Part shown: piece by piece, positions 16,232-27,089 of the stretch
Position numbering within the stretch: position 1 is the stretch's first letter
Layout: every line of letters begins with the position of its first letter
The notes under the pieces: model-generated
Seen by the model: only the letters and a program-made list of their open reading frames with translations
Database searches by the model: none
What the model was told of the DNA's origin: nothing
Assembly (NCBI GenBank): GCA_025980465.1
Contig: JAICXJ010000016.1
Coordinates: 1 to 58,215, forward strand
DNA length: 58,215 nt
Direction of reading: 5' to 3'
DNA from: Frankiales bacterium
GTDB taxonomy: Bacteria > Actinomycetota > Actinomycetes > JAFAQI01
Translations under genes and position numbers: made by a program

Positions 16232-17551
16232 CTAGCGAGTGCCGCGCAGCGCGGTGAGGATCCCCCGTCGCGAGGCTGCCGGTGCATCGATGAGCCGCGC
16301 CGCGAGACCGCGGATGGCGTGGCGGACCGCCGACTTCGGCGCGACCTCGCAGAGCAACCGACCTTCGGCGAGCGCGGCGTCGGTCGCCGCAGGATCATCC
16401 GGCACCATCACCGCTGTGGTGATGCCGGCGTACCGCTCCAACGCTGCCGCTATCTCCGGCTGCGGGTCCCCGGGCCCGATCGCGCCGCGCCGGACCCGGT
16501 TGACGACCGTGATCAGCTCGCCGCTCGATCTCGCCTCGGTCAGCTCGCTGCGAGCTCGCAGGTAACGGGCGAGGCCGACCGGGTCGCCGGCCGCTACCCC
16601 GATCGTCACCTCCGCCGCGTCGAGCACCGCGAGAGTCGCGCCGTTGCGGCGGGGAGCCTCGGTGTCGTAGGCGAGCTCCTCGTCCTGCTCGAGGCAGAAG
16701 CCACAGTCGACGACCACGAACGCCGCCTGCGTCCGGGCCCGTGCCAGCACGGTGGTCAACGCGCTCGGCCGCAGTTCGGGCCAGCGGTCGGCACGCGTGA
16801 TGCCGGTCAGCAACCGCAGCCGCGGACGGACCGAAAGGGCGAGGCCGGCAAAGGACGCTGCGTCGAGCATGCCGTGGTTCGCGTGCCGGCAGGCGGCGGC
16901 GAGCCCGGCCGCCTCGTCGAGCACCCCGAGGAGATGCGCCACCGTTCCGCCGTAGCTGTCGGCGTCGACCGCGATGACCTCCGCACCGAGGTCGGCGAGC
17001 TCGGCGGCGAGGTTCACCGCCACCGTCGTCCGGCCTGGCGCGCCGGCCGGGCCCCAGACCGCGATGACGCGGCCGGGTTCGAGTTGCGGCAGCGGATCCG
17101 GACCAGCCGCCGCGATCGGGGCCGCCGCAGCGCGGGGCGGGTACGGCGCGGCCGACCAGTCCAAGATCCGGTCGAGCGAATGGTCCCGGTCGAGACCGCC
17201 CACCGCACGCGACACGGCCTCGCCGAGGAGTTGCGGGTCGACCGGTGCTGCCACGATCTGCCCGACGCCGAGCTGACGGAGCCGATGCTCGGCGGAGGCG
17301 TCGCCGCCGGGAACCAGACCGACCACCCCGACCCCGACGTCGGTGAGCCGCCGGACCGCGGCCGCGTCGAGCATCCGAAGGTCCTCGGACACCACGACCG
17401 CCTGTGCCAATCCGGCGGCCGCGGCCGCGAGCAGGTCGGCGATATCGACGCAGCGGCGTACCAGGGTCAGCTCGCTACCTCCGTCGACGCCCGCGGCCAG
17501 TTCGGCCTCACGGCGCGGGTCGGCGATCGCCGTCATCACCGGGATGGTCAT
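16232..17551 (-). CDS. CpaE/TadZ-like P-loop ATPase
   Basis: MinD/ParA-related protein of 439 residues. The N-terminus (about 1-125) resembles the degenerate receiver domain of CpaE (VVVSEDLRMLDAAAVRRL, VGVVGLVPG). The ATPase domain starts near residue 150: AVWGPAGAPGRTTVAVNLA is the deviant Walker A, where the usual KGG-x-GKT lysines are replaced by Pro and Arg. It is followed by VIAVDADSYGG (A' motif) and VVVDCGFCL (Walker B). CpaE proteins place Tad pilus machinery or, in actinobacteria, act in septum or secretion positioning (SsdA-like). It overlaps the CpaB-like gene by four bases. No TadA, TadB, TadC or Flp pilin gene is in the window. Confidence 0.78.
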   Translation of the reverse strand: MTIPVMTAIADPRREAELAAGVDGGSELTLVRRCVDIADLLAAAAAGLAQAVVVSEDLRMLDAAAVRRLTDVGVGVVGLVPGGDASAEHRLRQLGVGQIVAAPVDPQLLGEAVSRAVGGLDRDHSLDRILDWSAAPYPPRAAAAPIAAAGPDPLPQLEPGRVIAVWGPAGAPGRTTVAVNLAAELADLGAEVIAVDADSYGGTVAHLLGVLDEAAGLAAACRHANHGMLDAASFAGLALSVRPRLRLLTGITRADRWPELRPSALTTVLARARTQAAFVVVDCGFCLEQDEELAYDTEAPRRNGATLAVLDAAEVTIGVAAGDPVGLARYLRARSELTEARSSGELITVVNRVRRGAIGPGDPQPEIAAALERYAGITTAVMVPDDPAATDAALAEGRLLCEVAPKSAVRHAIRGLAARLIDAPAASRRGILTALRGTR

Positions 17552-18228
17552 GAGGCGGTGGCCATCGTCGACGCCGGCATCGGGAGCCCGGCCACCGCCG
17601 GGTCCGGAAGCCGGACCAAGTCGAGGCTGCCGGCCTCCACCGCTTTCACCAGCGTCGCGACCTCCTCGCGGGGCACGACCAGCACGACCGAGGTGGTGTC
17701 GGCGGCGCTGAGCCCGCCCGATCCACCGACTGCGTCCACGACTGCCGCCCCGAGCACCTGCTGCGATGTCGCCGACCGGTCGCTGCTGGACTTCTCGGTG
17801 AGGTAGACGTCGACCTCGTCGCCGCGGCTGAGTTCGACCGGCAGGTGCCCGGCGGGTACCGGGACCGTCACCAGCCGGCTCGCGCTGACCGCGCCGGGCG
17901 TTGCGGTCAGGGCGCTCGCGGGCAGGAGCTCACCCGCACCGACGAAGCGGGTCACGAGATAGCCGACGGGTGGTCGGCCGGCCGCGAGATAGCGAGCGCC
18001 TTGACCGCCGAAGCGAACCCGGCCGACTGCCAGGTCGGCGCTCGAGAGGTGCTCACCGGCGACCAGCGGATGGCGCGCGACGTACACCTCGCTGTAGCGG
18101 CCGGCCGACGCGAAGACCCGGGCACCGGTCACGACCGAGGCCATCACCAGCAGCACTCCGAGAGCGATGCGCGGGTCGAGCCAGCCGGGTCGCGCGAGCC
18201 GGCGGGCCGGTGGCGAGGGCTCGGTCAC
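17548..18228 (-). CDS. CpaB/RcpC-like SAF-domain membrane protein
   Basis: The 226-residue protein has one transmembrane helix at about 21-42 (IALGVLLVMASVVTGARVFA) and an extracellular SAF domain at about 48-115 (YVARHPLVAGEHLSSADLAV...GYLVTRFVGAGELLPASAL). A segment with an RcpC/CpaB-type fold follows (VPVPAGHLPVELSRGDEVDVYL). CpaB proteins belong to the outer part of Tad pilus systems. In high-GC Gram-positives stand-alone SAF proteins of unknown role are common, and that may apply here. Its stop overlaps the start of the CpaE-like gene. Confidence 0.75.
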   Translation of the reverse strand: MTEPSPPARRLARPGWLDPRIALGVLLVMASVVTGARVFASAGRYSEVYVARHPLVAGEHLSSADLAVGRVRFGGQGARYLAAGRPPVGYLVTRFVGAGELLPASALTATPGAVSASRLVTVPVPAGHLPVELSRGDEVDVYLTEKSSSDRSATSQQVLGAAVVDAVGGSGGLSAADTTSVVLVVPREEVATLVKAVEAGSLDLVRLPDPAVAGLPMPASTMATAS

Positions 18229-18270
18229 GCGGGCATCCTGCCGAACTTCGGGTCGCGATGCCGAGCCGCG

Positions 18271-18287
18271 TCCACAGCCCCTGTGGA
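18271..18287. promoter_or_regulatory. Perfect 7-bp inverted repeat
   Basis: TCCACAG-CCC-CTGTGGA lies in the gap between divergent CpaB-like and excisionase-type genes. It could be an operator for either; nothing else supports it. Confidence 0.3.
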
Positions 18288-18340
18288 AACTCTGACGCGA
18301 CGGCGTGACGTGTGGAGCTGGCTCGATCCGAGCAGGCGCG

Positions 18341-18356
18341 GTGCCACACTTGGCAC
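18341..18356. promoter_or_regulatory. Inverted repeat abutting a start codon
   Basis: GTGCCA-CACT-TGGCAC is a perfect 16-bp dyad ending on the base before the ATG of the DNA-binding protein gene at 18357. It would cover the translation start or transcription start, a natural place for autoregulation. Confidence 0.45.
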
Positions 18357-18599
18357 ATGGCGGAGCCTCGGTTCCTGCGGCTGTCCGACGTGGCCGAGAT
18401 CCTCAACATCTCGGCCGCGCAAACCTACGCTCTGGTCCGCAGCGGCGAGCTGGTCGCGATGAAGGTCGGCGGTCGAGGGCAATGGCGGGTCGAGCGCGAG
18501 CAGCTCGAGGCCTACATCCGGCGGGCGCACGAGCAGACGCGCGAGTTCGTCGCCAGCCACCCCTTCGGCGCCGAGGACGCCACCGCGGAACTCGACTAG
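18357..18599 (+). CDS. Excisionase-type (MerR-like) helix-turn-helix DNA-binding protein
   Basis: The 80-residue protein is almost all a winged helix-turn-helix of the excisionase/BldC class: RFLRLSDVAEILNISAAQTY, then LVRSGELVAMKVGGRGQWRV and a helix REQLEAYIRRA. BldC-like proteins are transcription factors of actinobacterial development; excisionases act in phage recombination, but no integrase is nearby, so a regulator is far more likely. I use the ATG at 18357 because the domain starts there; the upstream in-frame ATG at 18312 adds non-conserved residues. An inverted repeat touches the start. The stop codon overlaps that of the convergent next gene. Confidence 0.85.
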   Translation: MAEPRFLRLSDVAEILNISAAQTYALVRSGELVAMKVGGRGQWRVEREQLEAYIRRAHEQTREFVASHPFGAEDATAELD

Positions 18600-19156
18600 G
18601 GCCGGTCCGGCGCCGACCGCACCATCGCCACTGCCGCGCTCGCCACAGTGCGAACCGCGGGGACCGCTGCCGAGCGACGCGGTACGTCGAGTGGGTGCTC
18701 GGCCAAGTCGAGGTAGTCGACGCCCACCCGGTCGATGGTGCCGGTCACCGTCGCGCCATCCCGAAGCGTCAGCGCGACCGCAGCCCGGTCGCGAGCGATC
18801 CCGCGAAGCACAAAACGCAGATCCAGACCGGCCGCGACCGGCCCCGGCGGCGCGGCCAGTGCGCGGCCGAGCTCGCGCACGGTGAGGATCGCGGCCGTCG
18901 GCACCAGCACCGTGACCGGCCCGGGCTGAGCCAGCAGCAGCCAGTCGACGCCGACCCGGGCGACAGTGCCAGTCACCGGGCCGACCCCGTGGATCGTCAG
19001 GTCGAGCCGGCCGCCGACCGCCGCGCGGAGCCGGTCGACGAGACCGGTCAGCGACACCTCGCGTCGGGTGCGGTCGGCCACCTCGCCGTCAAGGTCGCCG
19101 CGCCGCGCCGCCTCGAGCTGAGCCTCGAGGTCGCCGAAGAGCTCGTCCCAGCGCAC
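18596..19156 (-). CDS. Conserved hypothetical protein with duplicated small-barrel motif
   Basis: Unrecognised 186-residue protein. After an N-terminal amphipathic helix (DELFGDLEAQLEAARRG) there are two similar beta segments: PVTGTVARVGVDWLLLA at about 60-76 and TVTGTIDRVGVDYLDLA at about 136-152. The repeat G-x-V-x-x-VGVDWLxLA looks like an internal duplication of an Sm-like or small beta-barrel unit. No membrane segment or signal is seen. Similar proteins sit beside excisionase-type and CpaE-like genes in actinobacteria, as far as I recall; function is unknown. Confidence 0.65.
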   Translation of the reverse strand: MRWDELFGDLEAQLEAARRGDLDGEVADRTRREVSLTGLVDRLRAAVGGRLDLTIHGVGPVTGTVARVGVDWLLLAQPGPVTVLVPTAAILTVRELGRALAAPPGPVAAGLDLRFVLRGIARDRAAVALTLRDGATVTGTIDRVGVDYLDLAEHPLDVPRRSAAVPAVRTVASAAVAMVRSAPDRP

Positions 19157-19177
19157 CGCGGCAGTGTGGCACGCATG

Positions 19178-19205
19178 TTGTCCACAATCTACCGAAGGCT
19201 AATGG
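19178..19205 (+). promoter_or_regulatory. Candidate promoter for the LysM operon
   Basis: TTGTCC (19178-19183), 16-base spacer and TAATGG (19200-19205), about 50 bases before the LysM gene. The match to sigma-A boxes is moderate. Confidence 0.3.
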
Positions 19206-19255
19206 ACGCGACCCGACGCTAACCACCACCCTGACGAGCCGGAAGGGGGCTCGAC

Positions 19256-19936
19256 ATGGCTCGACCCGTGAGCAACGGCAGACCGATCCGGCGCGTGCTG
19301 CGCGCGCTGCTGATCACCGCGATCGCGGTCGCGGCGACGGGCGTGACCTGGCGGCTGCACCCGCACGAACTCCCCGGCGGGACGACACCGGACAGCGAGA
19401 TCGTCCTGGGCTGCGCGTGGGTCGGCTGGCTCGCGGCCGGTTATCTCTTTCTCGCCGTGGCCGCCGCCGCGATCGGCCAGCTCGGCCCACCTGTCGGCCT
19501 GGCGCGGCTCGCGCCGCCAGCCATCCGCCGCGCGGTCGAGACGGCGGTGTCGGCCAGCATCTTCCTTGCACTCACCGGCACCTCCGTCGCCGCCGCGACG
19601 CCCGCCCGACCGGCGGTGGCCGGGCCGCCCCTTCACCCGGCCGAGGCGGCGCTCGACTGGCCGGGGCTGGCCCTCGTCAGCCAGGCGCCACCCTCATCCG
19701 CGACGCAGCACCGGCCGCCGTTGCCGCCAGGGCGGACCGTGCTGGTTCACCCCGGCGACACGTTGTGGTCGATCGCGGCGGCACGGCTCGGGGCGACGGC
19801 GAGTCCTGACCAGGTCGCCGCGAGCTGGCCGCAGTGGTACGCCGCGAATCGCGACGTCATCGGCGCGGATCCCAGCCTCATCCACCCCGGCGAGCACCTC
19901 GTGTCGCCTCCCGACAAGCCAAGGAGCCCGCAATGA
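19256..19936 (+). CDS. LysM-domain membrane protein
   Basis: The 226-residue protein has two or three hydrophobic helices (about 15-32, 47-73 and 90-112) and, after a Pro-rich linker, a C-terminal LysM domain at about 160-222: VLVHPGDTLWSIAAARLG and AANRDVIGADPSLIHPGEHL. LysM binds the glycan chains of peptidoglycan, so the C-terminus should be outside, tethered to the wall. The ATG is preceded by GGAAGGGGG at good distance. The stop overlaps the next start (ATGA), so it is translationally coupled to the first Rv3235-family gene. No catalytic domain is present. Confidence 0.85.
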   Translation: MARPVSNGRPIRRVLRALLITAIAVAATGVTWRLHPHELPGGTTPDSEIVLGCAWVGWLAAGYLFLAVAAAAIGQLGPPVGLARLAPPAIRRAVETAVSASIFLALTGTSVAAATPARPAVAGPPLHPAEAALDWPGLALVSQAPPSSATQHRPPLPPGRTVLVHPGDTLWSIAAARLGATASPDQVAASWPQWYAANRDVIGADPSLIHPGEHLVSPPDKPRSPQ

Positions 19937-20481
19937 CCACCACCCTCGGGCCGGCCCCGCTGCAGTCGGCTCGCCGGCTTCGGCTGCTGCCGGCGCCGGC
20001 CCTCGATGGACCGTACGACGACGAACCGCATGAAGCCGCGCCGCCACTGGTCGACGGCAGCCTCGCACTGTCGTTCCCGCCGCCAAGCCGGGTCGCGGTT
20101 CCGCTGCGACTGGTCCCTCCGGCAGCTGCGCAGCGCGCCGCCGCATCCCCGGCGCTGACACCCGATCCCCGGCGGTGGGCCGTCCGACTCGCCCAGGCCC
20201 TCGCCGAGGTACTCGCCGGCGCCCGCCCGCCGCATCAGCTCGCCGATGTCGCCTCGCTCGATGTCCTGCACCTGATCGAACGCAACGCTGGTCGGTTGGG
20301 GGGACAGCGCACCGGACCGCCGACCCAGCCTCGGGTCGCATCGGTACGAGTGAGCGAGCCCCGGCCCGGGGCCGCCGAAGCCTGTGCGGTCGTGGACACC
20401 GGAGCCCGCCGCCGGGCGCTCGCATTTCGCATCGAGTGGCTGCAGTCCCAGTGGCGTTGCACTGCGGTGCACATCGGTTAG
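19933..20481 (+). CDS. Rv3235 family protein, first copy
   Basis: The 182-residue Ala/Arg/Pro-rich protein has a C-terminal domain (about 75-182) of the Rv3235/DUF6459 family: RRWAVRLAQALAEVLAGARP, then RVASVRVSEPRPGAAEACAVVDTG and a conserved end RALAFRIEWLQSQWRCTAVHIG (partly quoted here). Function is unknown. The gene is near secA in mycobacteria too. It starts inside the LysM stop codon (ATGA). The second copy lies 126 bases downstream and is only partly similar, so the duplication is old. Confidence 0.8.
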   Translation: MTTTLGPAPLQSARRLRLLPAPALDGPYDDEPHEAAPPLVDGSLALSFPPPSRVAVPLRLVPPAAAQRAAASPALTPDPRRWAVRLAQALAEVLAGARPPHQLADVASLDVLHLIERNAGRLGGQRTGPPTQPRVASVRVSEPRPGAAEACAVVDTGARRRALAFRIEWLQSQWRCTAVHIG

Positions 20482-20553
20482 TTAGGCGATCTGCACCAGC
20501 TGACCATGGCGGGTCATTTCCGCAATCGGCCCACCGATTCGGTGCAATCAGCC

Positions 20554-20583
20554 TTGTCAGCCGAGCAGCACGATCCGTATCTT
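20554..20583 (+). promoter_or_regulatory. Promoter of the second Rv3235-family gene
   Basis: TTGTCA (20554-20559), 18-base spacer, TATCTT (20578-20583). Transcription would start near 20590, leaving a leader that contains the AAAGGGGGGAAAC ribosome-binding site. This copy can therefore be expressed on its own. Confidence 0.5.
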
Positions 20584-20607
20584 CCGGCTCCTCCAAAGGG
20601 GGGAAAC

Positions 20608-21069
20608 ATGGCGCATTTCCATCAGCTGGCGACGGATCGGTCGCGGTTGACGACGGCGGACGGGTCAGGTCGGCCCAGTCGGTCGATTCGGCTGGTGCAC
20701 GGATCCGTCCCACCCATTTCCGGTCAGGTCTCGCCCGCCCCGTTCATCACCGACCCGCGGCGCCTGGCAGCGCATCTTGCTCAGGCGATCGCGGAGGTCG
20801 TCGCGCGGGCGCGTCAGGCCGGCCAGCTCGAGGGCTTGCTCACCACGGAGTCGAGCCGGGCGCTACGACGCGCGATGGAGCGAAGCCAGACCCGCACGGG
20901 CGGTCAGGTACGCCGACCGACCGTCGCGTCGGTGCGGTTGGCCACGCCACGGGCCGGCGTCATCGAGGCATGCGCGGTGATCGACGCCGGGGTCCGGAAG
21001 CGGGCACTGGCATTCCGACTGGAGCTGACGGCAGGGCACTGGGTCTGCACCGCCCTTCGCATCGGGTAA
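20608..21069 (+). CDS. Rv3235 family protein, second copy
   Basis: The 153-residue paralogue of the preceding gene shares PRRLAAHLAQAIAEVVARAR, PTVASVRLATPRAGVIEACA and the ending RALAFRLELTAGHWVCTALR. The ATG at 20608 has a strong ribosome-binding site (AAAGGGGGG) and its own promoter upstream; an in-frame ATG at 20506 lies before that promoter and is rejected. The stop codon directly abuts the secA stop on the other strand. Confidence 0.82.
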   Translation: MAHFHQLATDRSRLTTADGSGRPSRSIRLVHGSVPPISGQVSPAPFITDPRRLAAHLAQAIAEVVARARQAGQLEGLLTTESSRALRRAMERSQTRTGGQVRRPTVASVRLATPRAGVIEACAVIDAGVRKRALAFRLELTAGHWVCTALRIG

Positions 21070-24132
<3,063 letters not shown>

Positions 24133-24189
24133 GGGTGAGGCCTCCAGACAACGTCGTCTCGACGAATGGCGGCCTACCTGGCCGCGCCG

Positions 24190-24606
24190 TCAGTCTATGG
24201 CCGCCCGCCGCTCAGGGAGCACGAGAACGAGCGCGAGCAGCAGCACCGCGCTGAGCGAGACCACGTTGCCGATCTTGTCGGCGGTGGACAAGCCATCGAG
24301 GTGGTCGAGGTGGAACGCCAGGTGGGCGAGGTGGAACACCAGCCAGCCACTGCCGACCATCCGCAGCGTGTCCGCCGTGGGCCGCACCGCTACCCAGACG
24401 GTGATGACGAGCAGCGCGAGGTAGAGGCCGCCGACGTCTCGCACCAGGTGCTCGTCGTACGGACCGGCCGCGCTGACCCAGCGGTGCCCGAGCCCCGGGA
24501 AGGAGTTATAGAACGAGCGGGGCGCGAACTCGGCCCAGATACCGACGAAGGCAGCGGAGATGGCCAGCGCCTCGACGGCGATCCGCTTGGTAGGCCGCCC
24601 GATCAC
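24190..24606 (-). CDS. Small four-helix membrane protein
   Basis: Unrecognised 138-residue membrane protein with four predicted helices: AVEALAISAAFVGIWAEF, DVGGLYLALLVITVWVAV, GSGWLVFHLAHLAFHLDHL and IGNVVSLSAVLLLALVLVLP. The third is rich in His (FHLAHLAFHLDHL), which could bind metal or haem or simply be structural. PRSFYNSFPGLGHRWV between helices 1 and 2 resembles small actinobacterial membrane proteins of unknown function. It overlaps the upstream dehydrogenase-like gene by four bases (ATGA). Confidence 0.7.
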   Translation of the reverse strand: MIGRPTKRIAVEALAISAAFVGIWAEFAPRSFYNSFPGLGHRWVSAAGPYDEHLVRDVGGLYLALLVITVWVAVRPTADTLRMVGSGWLVFHLAHLAFHLDHLDGLSTADKIGNVVSLSAVLLLALVLVLPERRAAID

Positions 24607-25085
24607 TGCGCGGCCAGCCAGGAGGCGAAGGTCCGCGCGCCACGCGGTCCCGGCGTCGCCGCGGTTAGCGCACCGCGGGCCAAGCCATGCCCCACCCGAC
24701 CCGGCAGTCTCACCTGAAGGACTGCCCGCTTTTCGCCGCGCTTGCGCGGGACCTGTCGGACCAGGTCGGCCATGTCGAACACCTCCGGTCCCGCCAGGTC
24801 GGGCACCCTTCCGGCCGGGTCGGCAACTGCGAGCTCGACGTAGCTCAGCAAGTTGCCGGTGGTGGCGGTGAAGAACTCTTCCGCCTTCGTACGGCGAGCC
24901 GTCTCGACGTTGCTCGCGTCGATGACCACATCGACGCCGGCCAGCGCATCGGCCAGACCGGCGCCGCTGACCAGGTTGACGCCCACCGAGCGGGCCAGCA
25001 CGACCGGATCGTGCCCGGCCGCCTGCACCGAATCGACCGCGTGGCTGCCGACGACGCCGGTGCCTCCGGCGACCGCGATTCGCAT
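24603..25085 (-). CDS. NAD(P)-binding protein with an internal deletion
   Basis: The N-terminus is a clear Rossmann fold of the NmrA/atypical SDR type: MRIAVAGGTGVVGSHAVDSV, a variant GxxGxxG, then HDPVVLARSVGVNLVSGAGL and VDVVIDASNV. Normal members are about 250 residues; this is 160. After FFTATTGNLL the frame jumps straight to the C-terminal family block (SYVELAVADPAGRVPDLAGP, LPGRVGHGLARG, GPRGARTFASWL). The middle 80-90 residues, which hold the active-site region, are missing without loss of frame. It is probably inactive or strongly altered. I chose ATG 25085, which begins the fold and has GGAAGG upstream; 25103 is an alternative. Confidence 0.7.
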   Translation of the reverse strand: MRIAVAGGTGVVGSHAVDSVQAAGHDPVVLARSVGVNLVSGAGLADALAGVDVVIDASNVETARRTKAEEFFTATTGNLLSYVELAVADPAGRVPDLAGPEVFDMADLVRQVPRKRGEKRAVLQVRLPGRVGHGLARGALTAATPGPRGARTFASWLAAQ

Positions 25086-25147
25086 CTGTTGACCTTCCGC
25101 CATGACTGACGACGAGATTGCCGACCTTGCTGTGACAGCTGGCGGCC

Positions 25148-26212
25148 CTAGCCCCACCAAAACGACGCGGCGACCACCGCGTACAAGCCGACCAGGGCGG
25201 AGCCCTCGAGCCAGTCGGACTCGCCGTCCATGATCACGAAACTGACGGCCAGGATCGATGCCACCACCGTCGTGACCAGCAACGGCGGGAAGACCAAGGT
25301 GAAGGTCGCGCCGCCCAGGACCGGTGAGATCAGAACAAGTACCGGCGCGAGGACGAGCGCGATCTGGATCGGCGAGTTGAGAATCACCGACAGAGCGGTG
25401 TCGGGCTTGTTGCGCGCGGCAAGTTGAATGCCGACGACGTTCTCGACCGCGTTGCCGGCGATAGCGACGATCACCAGGCCGGCGAACTCCTGGGTGATAT
25501 GGAGTGAGTGCAGTGCCGGCTGCAGCGCATCGACGAACCAGTCGGACACCAGCGCGGCCAACACACCGGCAATGCCAAGACCGACCATCGCAAGCCAGAC
25601 CGGCCAGGTGGGCTGCTCCGGCTCCGACTCGCCCCCGGCCTCGTGAGCCTCCTTTCGCATCGACGCCGGCAGCGACAGGGCGAAGACGACCAGCAGGATG
25701 ATCGAGGCGATGTCGGAAAGCGCATGCTCATGTCGCGCCGCCGGCGTATGCACGTACGACGCCAGGCTCGGCACCAGCATCGCAGCGGTGGCAAGCAACA
25801 TCAGCGCCACGTGGGTCCGAGCCCGCTGGCCGTTGAAGGGCTGCCGGCCGTTTTTCAGGCCGCCGACCATGAACGCGAGCCCGAGCACCAGCAACACGTT
25901 GCCGAGAACCGAGCCGATAATCGCCGCCTCGACGACCTTCGTAAGCCCCTGACGCAGCGCGAAGATGCACACGAAGAGCTCAGGGAGATTGCCGAGTGCG
26001 CTCTGCACGACGCCGGTGGCACCGGACCCCAGCCGATCCGCGACCTGCTCGACACTTCGCCCGACCAGCGCAGCGAGGGCCGCCAGCGCGAGCCCTGAGA
26101 CGACAAACGTCGCAGTCTCGTTGGACTTGGCGTAAAACAGCGCGGCTGCGACGGCGGTCAGTACGGCTGACAGCCCGACAACGATCCGATCCGATCGGGT
26201 GAGCACATCCAC
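25148..26212 (-). CDS. Ca2+/cation antiporter (CaCA superfamily, Cax/ChaA-like)
   Basis: Cation/proton exchanger of 354 residues with about ten transmembrane helices. The two ion-binding alpha repeats are visible: VVQSALGNLPELFVCIFALR in the first half and IVAIAGNAVENVVGIQLAAR in the second, with Glu residues placed as in Cax exchangers (GNxxE). An acidic, hydrophilic loop (EAHEAGGESEPEQP, about 185-200) splits the halves. It exports Ca2+ or similar cations in exchange for H+. It stands alone between the dehydrogenase-like gene and the response regulator. Confidence 0.88.
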   Translation of the reverse strand: MDVLTRSDRIVVGLSAVLTAVAAALFYAKSNETATFVVSGLALAALAALVGRSVEQVADRLGSGATGVVQSALGNLPELFVCIFALRQGLTKVVEAAIIGSVLGNVLLVLGLAFMVGGLKNGRQPFNGQRARTHVALMLLATAAMLVPSLASYVHTPAARHEHALSDIASIILLVVFALSLPASMRKEAHEAGGESEPEQPTWPVWLAMVGLGIAGVLAALVSDWFVDALQPALHSLHITQEFAGLVIVAIAGNAVENVVGIQLAARNKPDTALSVILNSPIQIALVLAPVLVLISPVLGGATFTLVFPPLLVTTVVASILAVSFVIMDGESDWLEGSALVGLYAVVAASFWWG

Positions 26213-26258
26213 GCCGCGATCCTGTCAGGTACACACGTCGCGGCTGGGAGGCAGTCTC

Positions 26259-26972
26259 TTAGGTGATCTCGAGCAGCTTCTCCCGCACGGCGTACACGAC
26301 CGCCTCCATCCGCGAGTGCAGCTGCAGCTTCTCGAGGATGTTGCGAATGTGGTTCTTCACGGTGTTCTCGCTGATGAACAGCTGCTTGGCGATGTCGCGG
26401 TTGTTAAGACCCTTCGCGACAAGCCGCAGCACCTCCATCTCCCGCTCGGTCAGCCGCGGCGCCGGCACCTGCTGCCGCTCGTCGCCCCGCTTGATCATCG
26501 AGGCGAACTCGTTGAGCAGCTTCGAGGCCATCGACGGCGAGATCAGCGACTGCCCGCCGTGCACGGCGCGGATCGCCGAGGCGACCTCTTCGATCGAGAT
26601 TTCCTTGAGCAGGTAGCCCATCGCGCCGGCCTTGATCGCGTCGTAGAGGTCGGCTTCCTCGTCGCTGATCGTCAGCATGATGATCTTGCTGCTCGGGACG
26701 GCATCCTTGATCGCCGTGCACGCGTCGATGCCGCCGCGCTTCGGCATCCGAACATCCATCAGGACGATGTCGGGGGTGGTTTCGGCTGCTTTCTCGACCG
26801 CTTCGGCGCCGTCTTCGGCCTCGCCGACGACGTCGATGTCTGGTTCCTGCTCGAGCACCATCTCCAGACCCCGGCGGAACAGCGCGTGGTCATCGACGAC
26901 GAGGACTCGGATCGGGTCGCCGGTTCCTGGCGGCAGAGGCGCGAGCGTGCCACTGTCCGTCATCTCGGTCAC
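26259..26972 (-). CDS. NarL/LuxR-family response regulator
   Basis: Two-component regulator of 237 residues. The receiver domain is complete (IRVLVVDDHALFRRGLEMVL; phosphoacceptor Asp73 in VLMDVRMP; Thr in MLTIS; Lys in YLLKEIS). The C-terminal LuxR helix-turn-helix is RLTEREMEVLRLVAKGLNNR...ISENTVKNHIRNIL. There is no neighbouring kinase, so it is an orphan in this window. A regulator of this type occupies the same place next to hpf and secA in Streptomyces, as I recall. An N-terminal extension of about 20 residues precedes the receiver. Confidence 0.93.
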   Translation of the reverse strand: MTEMTDSGTLAPLPPGTGDPIRVLVVDDHALFRRGLEMVLEQEPDIDVVGEAEDGAEAVEKAAETTPDIVLMDVRMPKRGGIDACTAIKDAVPSSKIIMLTISDEEADLYDAIKAGAMGYLLKEISIEEVASAIRAVHGGQSLISPSMASKLLNEFASMIKRGDERQQVPAPRLTEREMEVLRLVAKGLNNRDIAKQLFISENTVKNHIRNILEKLQLHSRMEAVVYAVREKLLEIT

Positions 26973-27089
26973 ATGCCCTCCACCCGAATGAGGCTGGACG
27001 AGCCTGATTTGCCCGTCGCCACTCGGGCCTCATGATCGCACGTACGTTCTCAGTCCGGGGTGAAGTTCAGGTAGTTCCGGTAGTTCGTA

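Noticed and set aside
18357-18599. Excisionase of a mobile element
   Set aside because: The fold fits, but no integrase or attachment repeats are near, and such proteins serve as regulators (BldC type) in actinobacteria.
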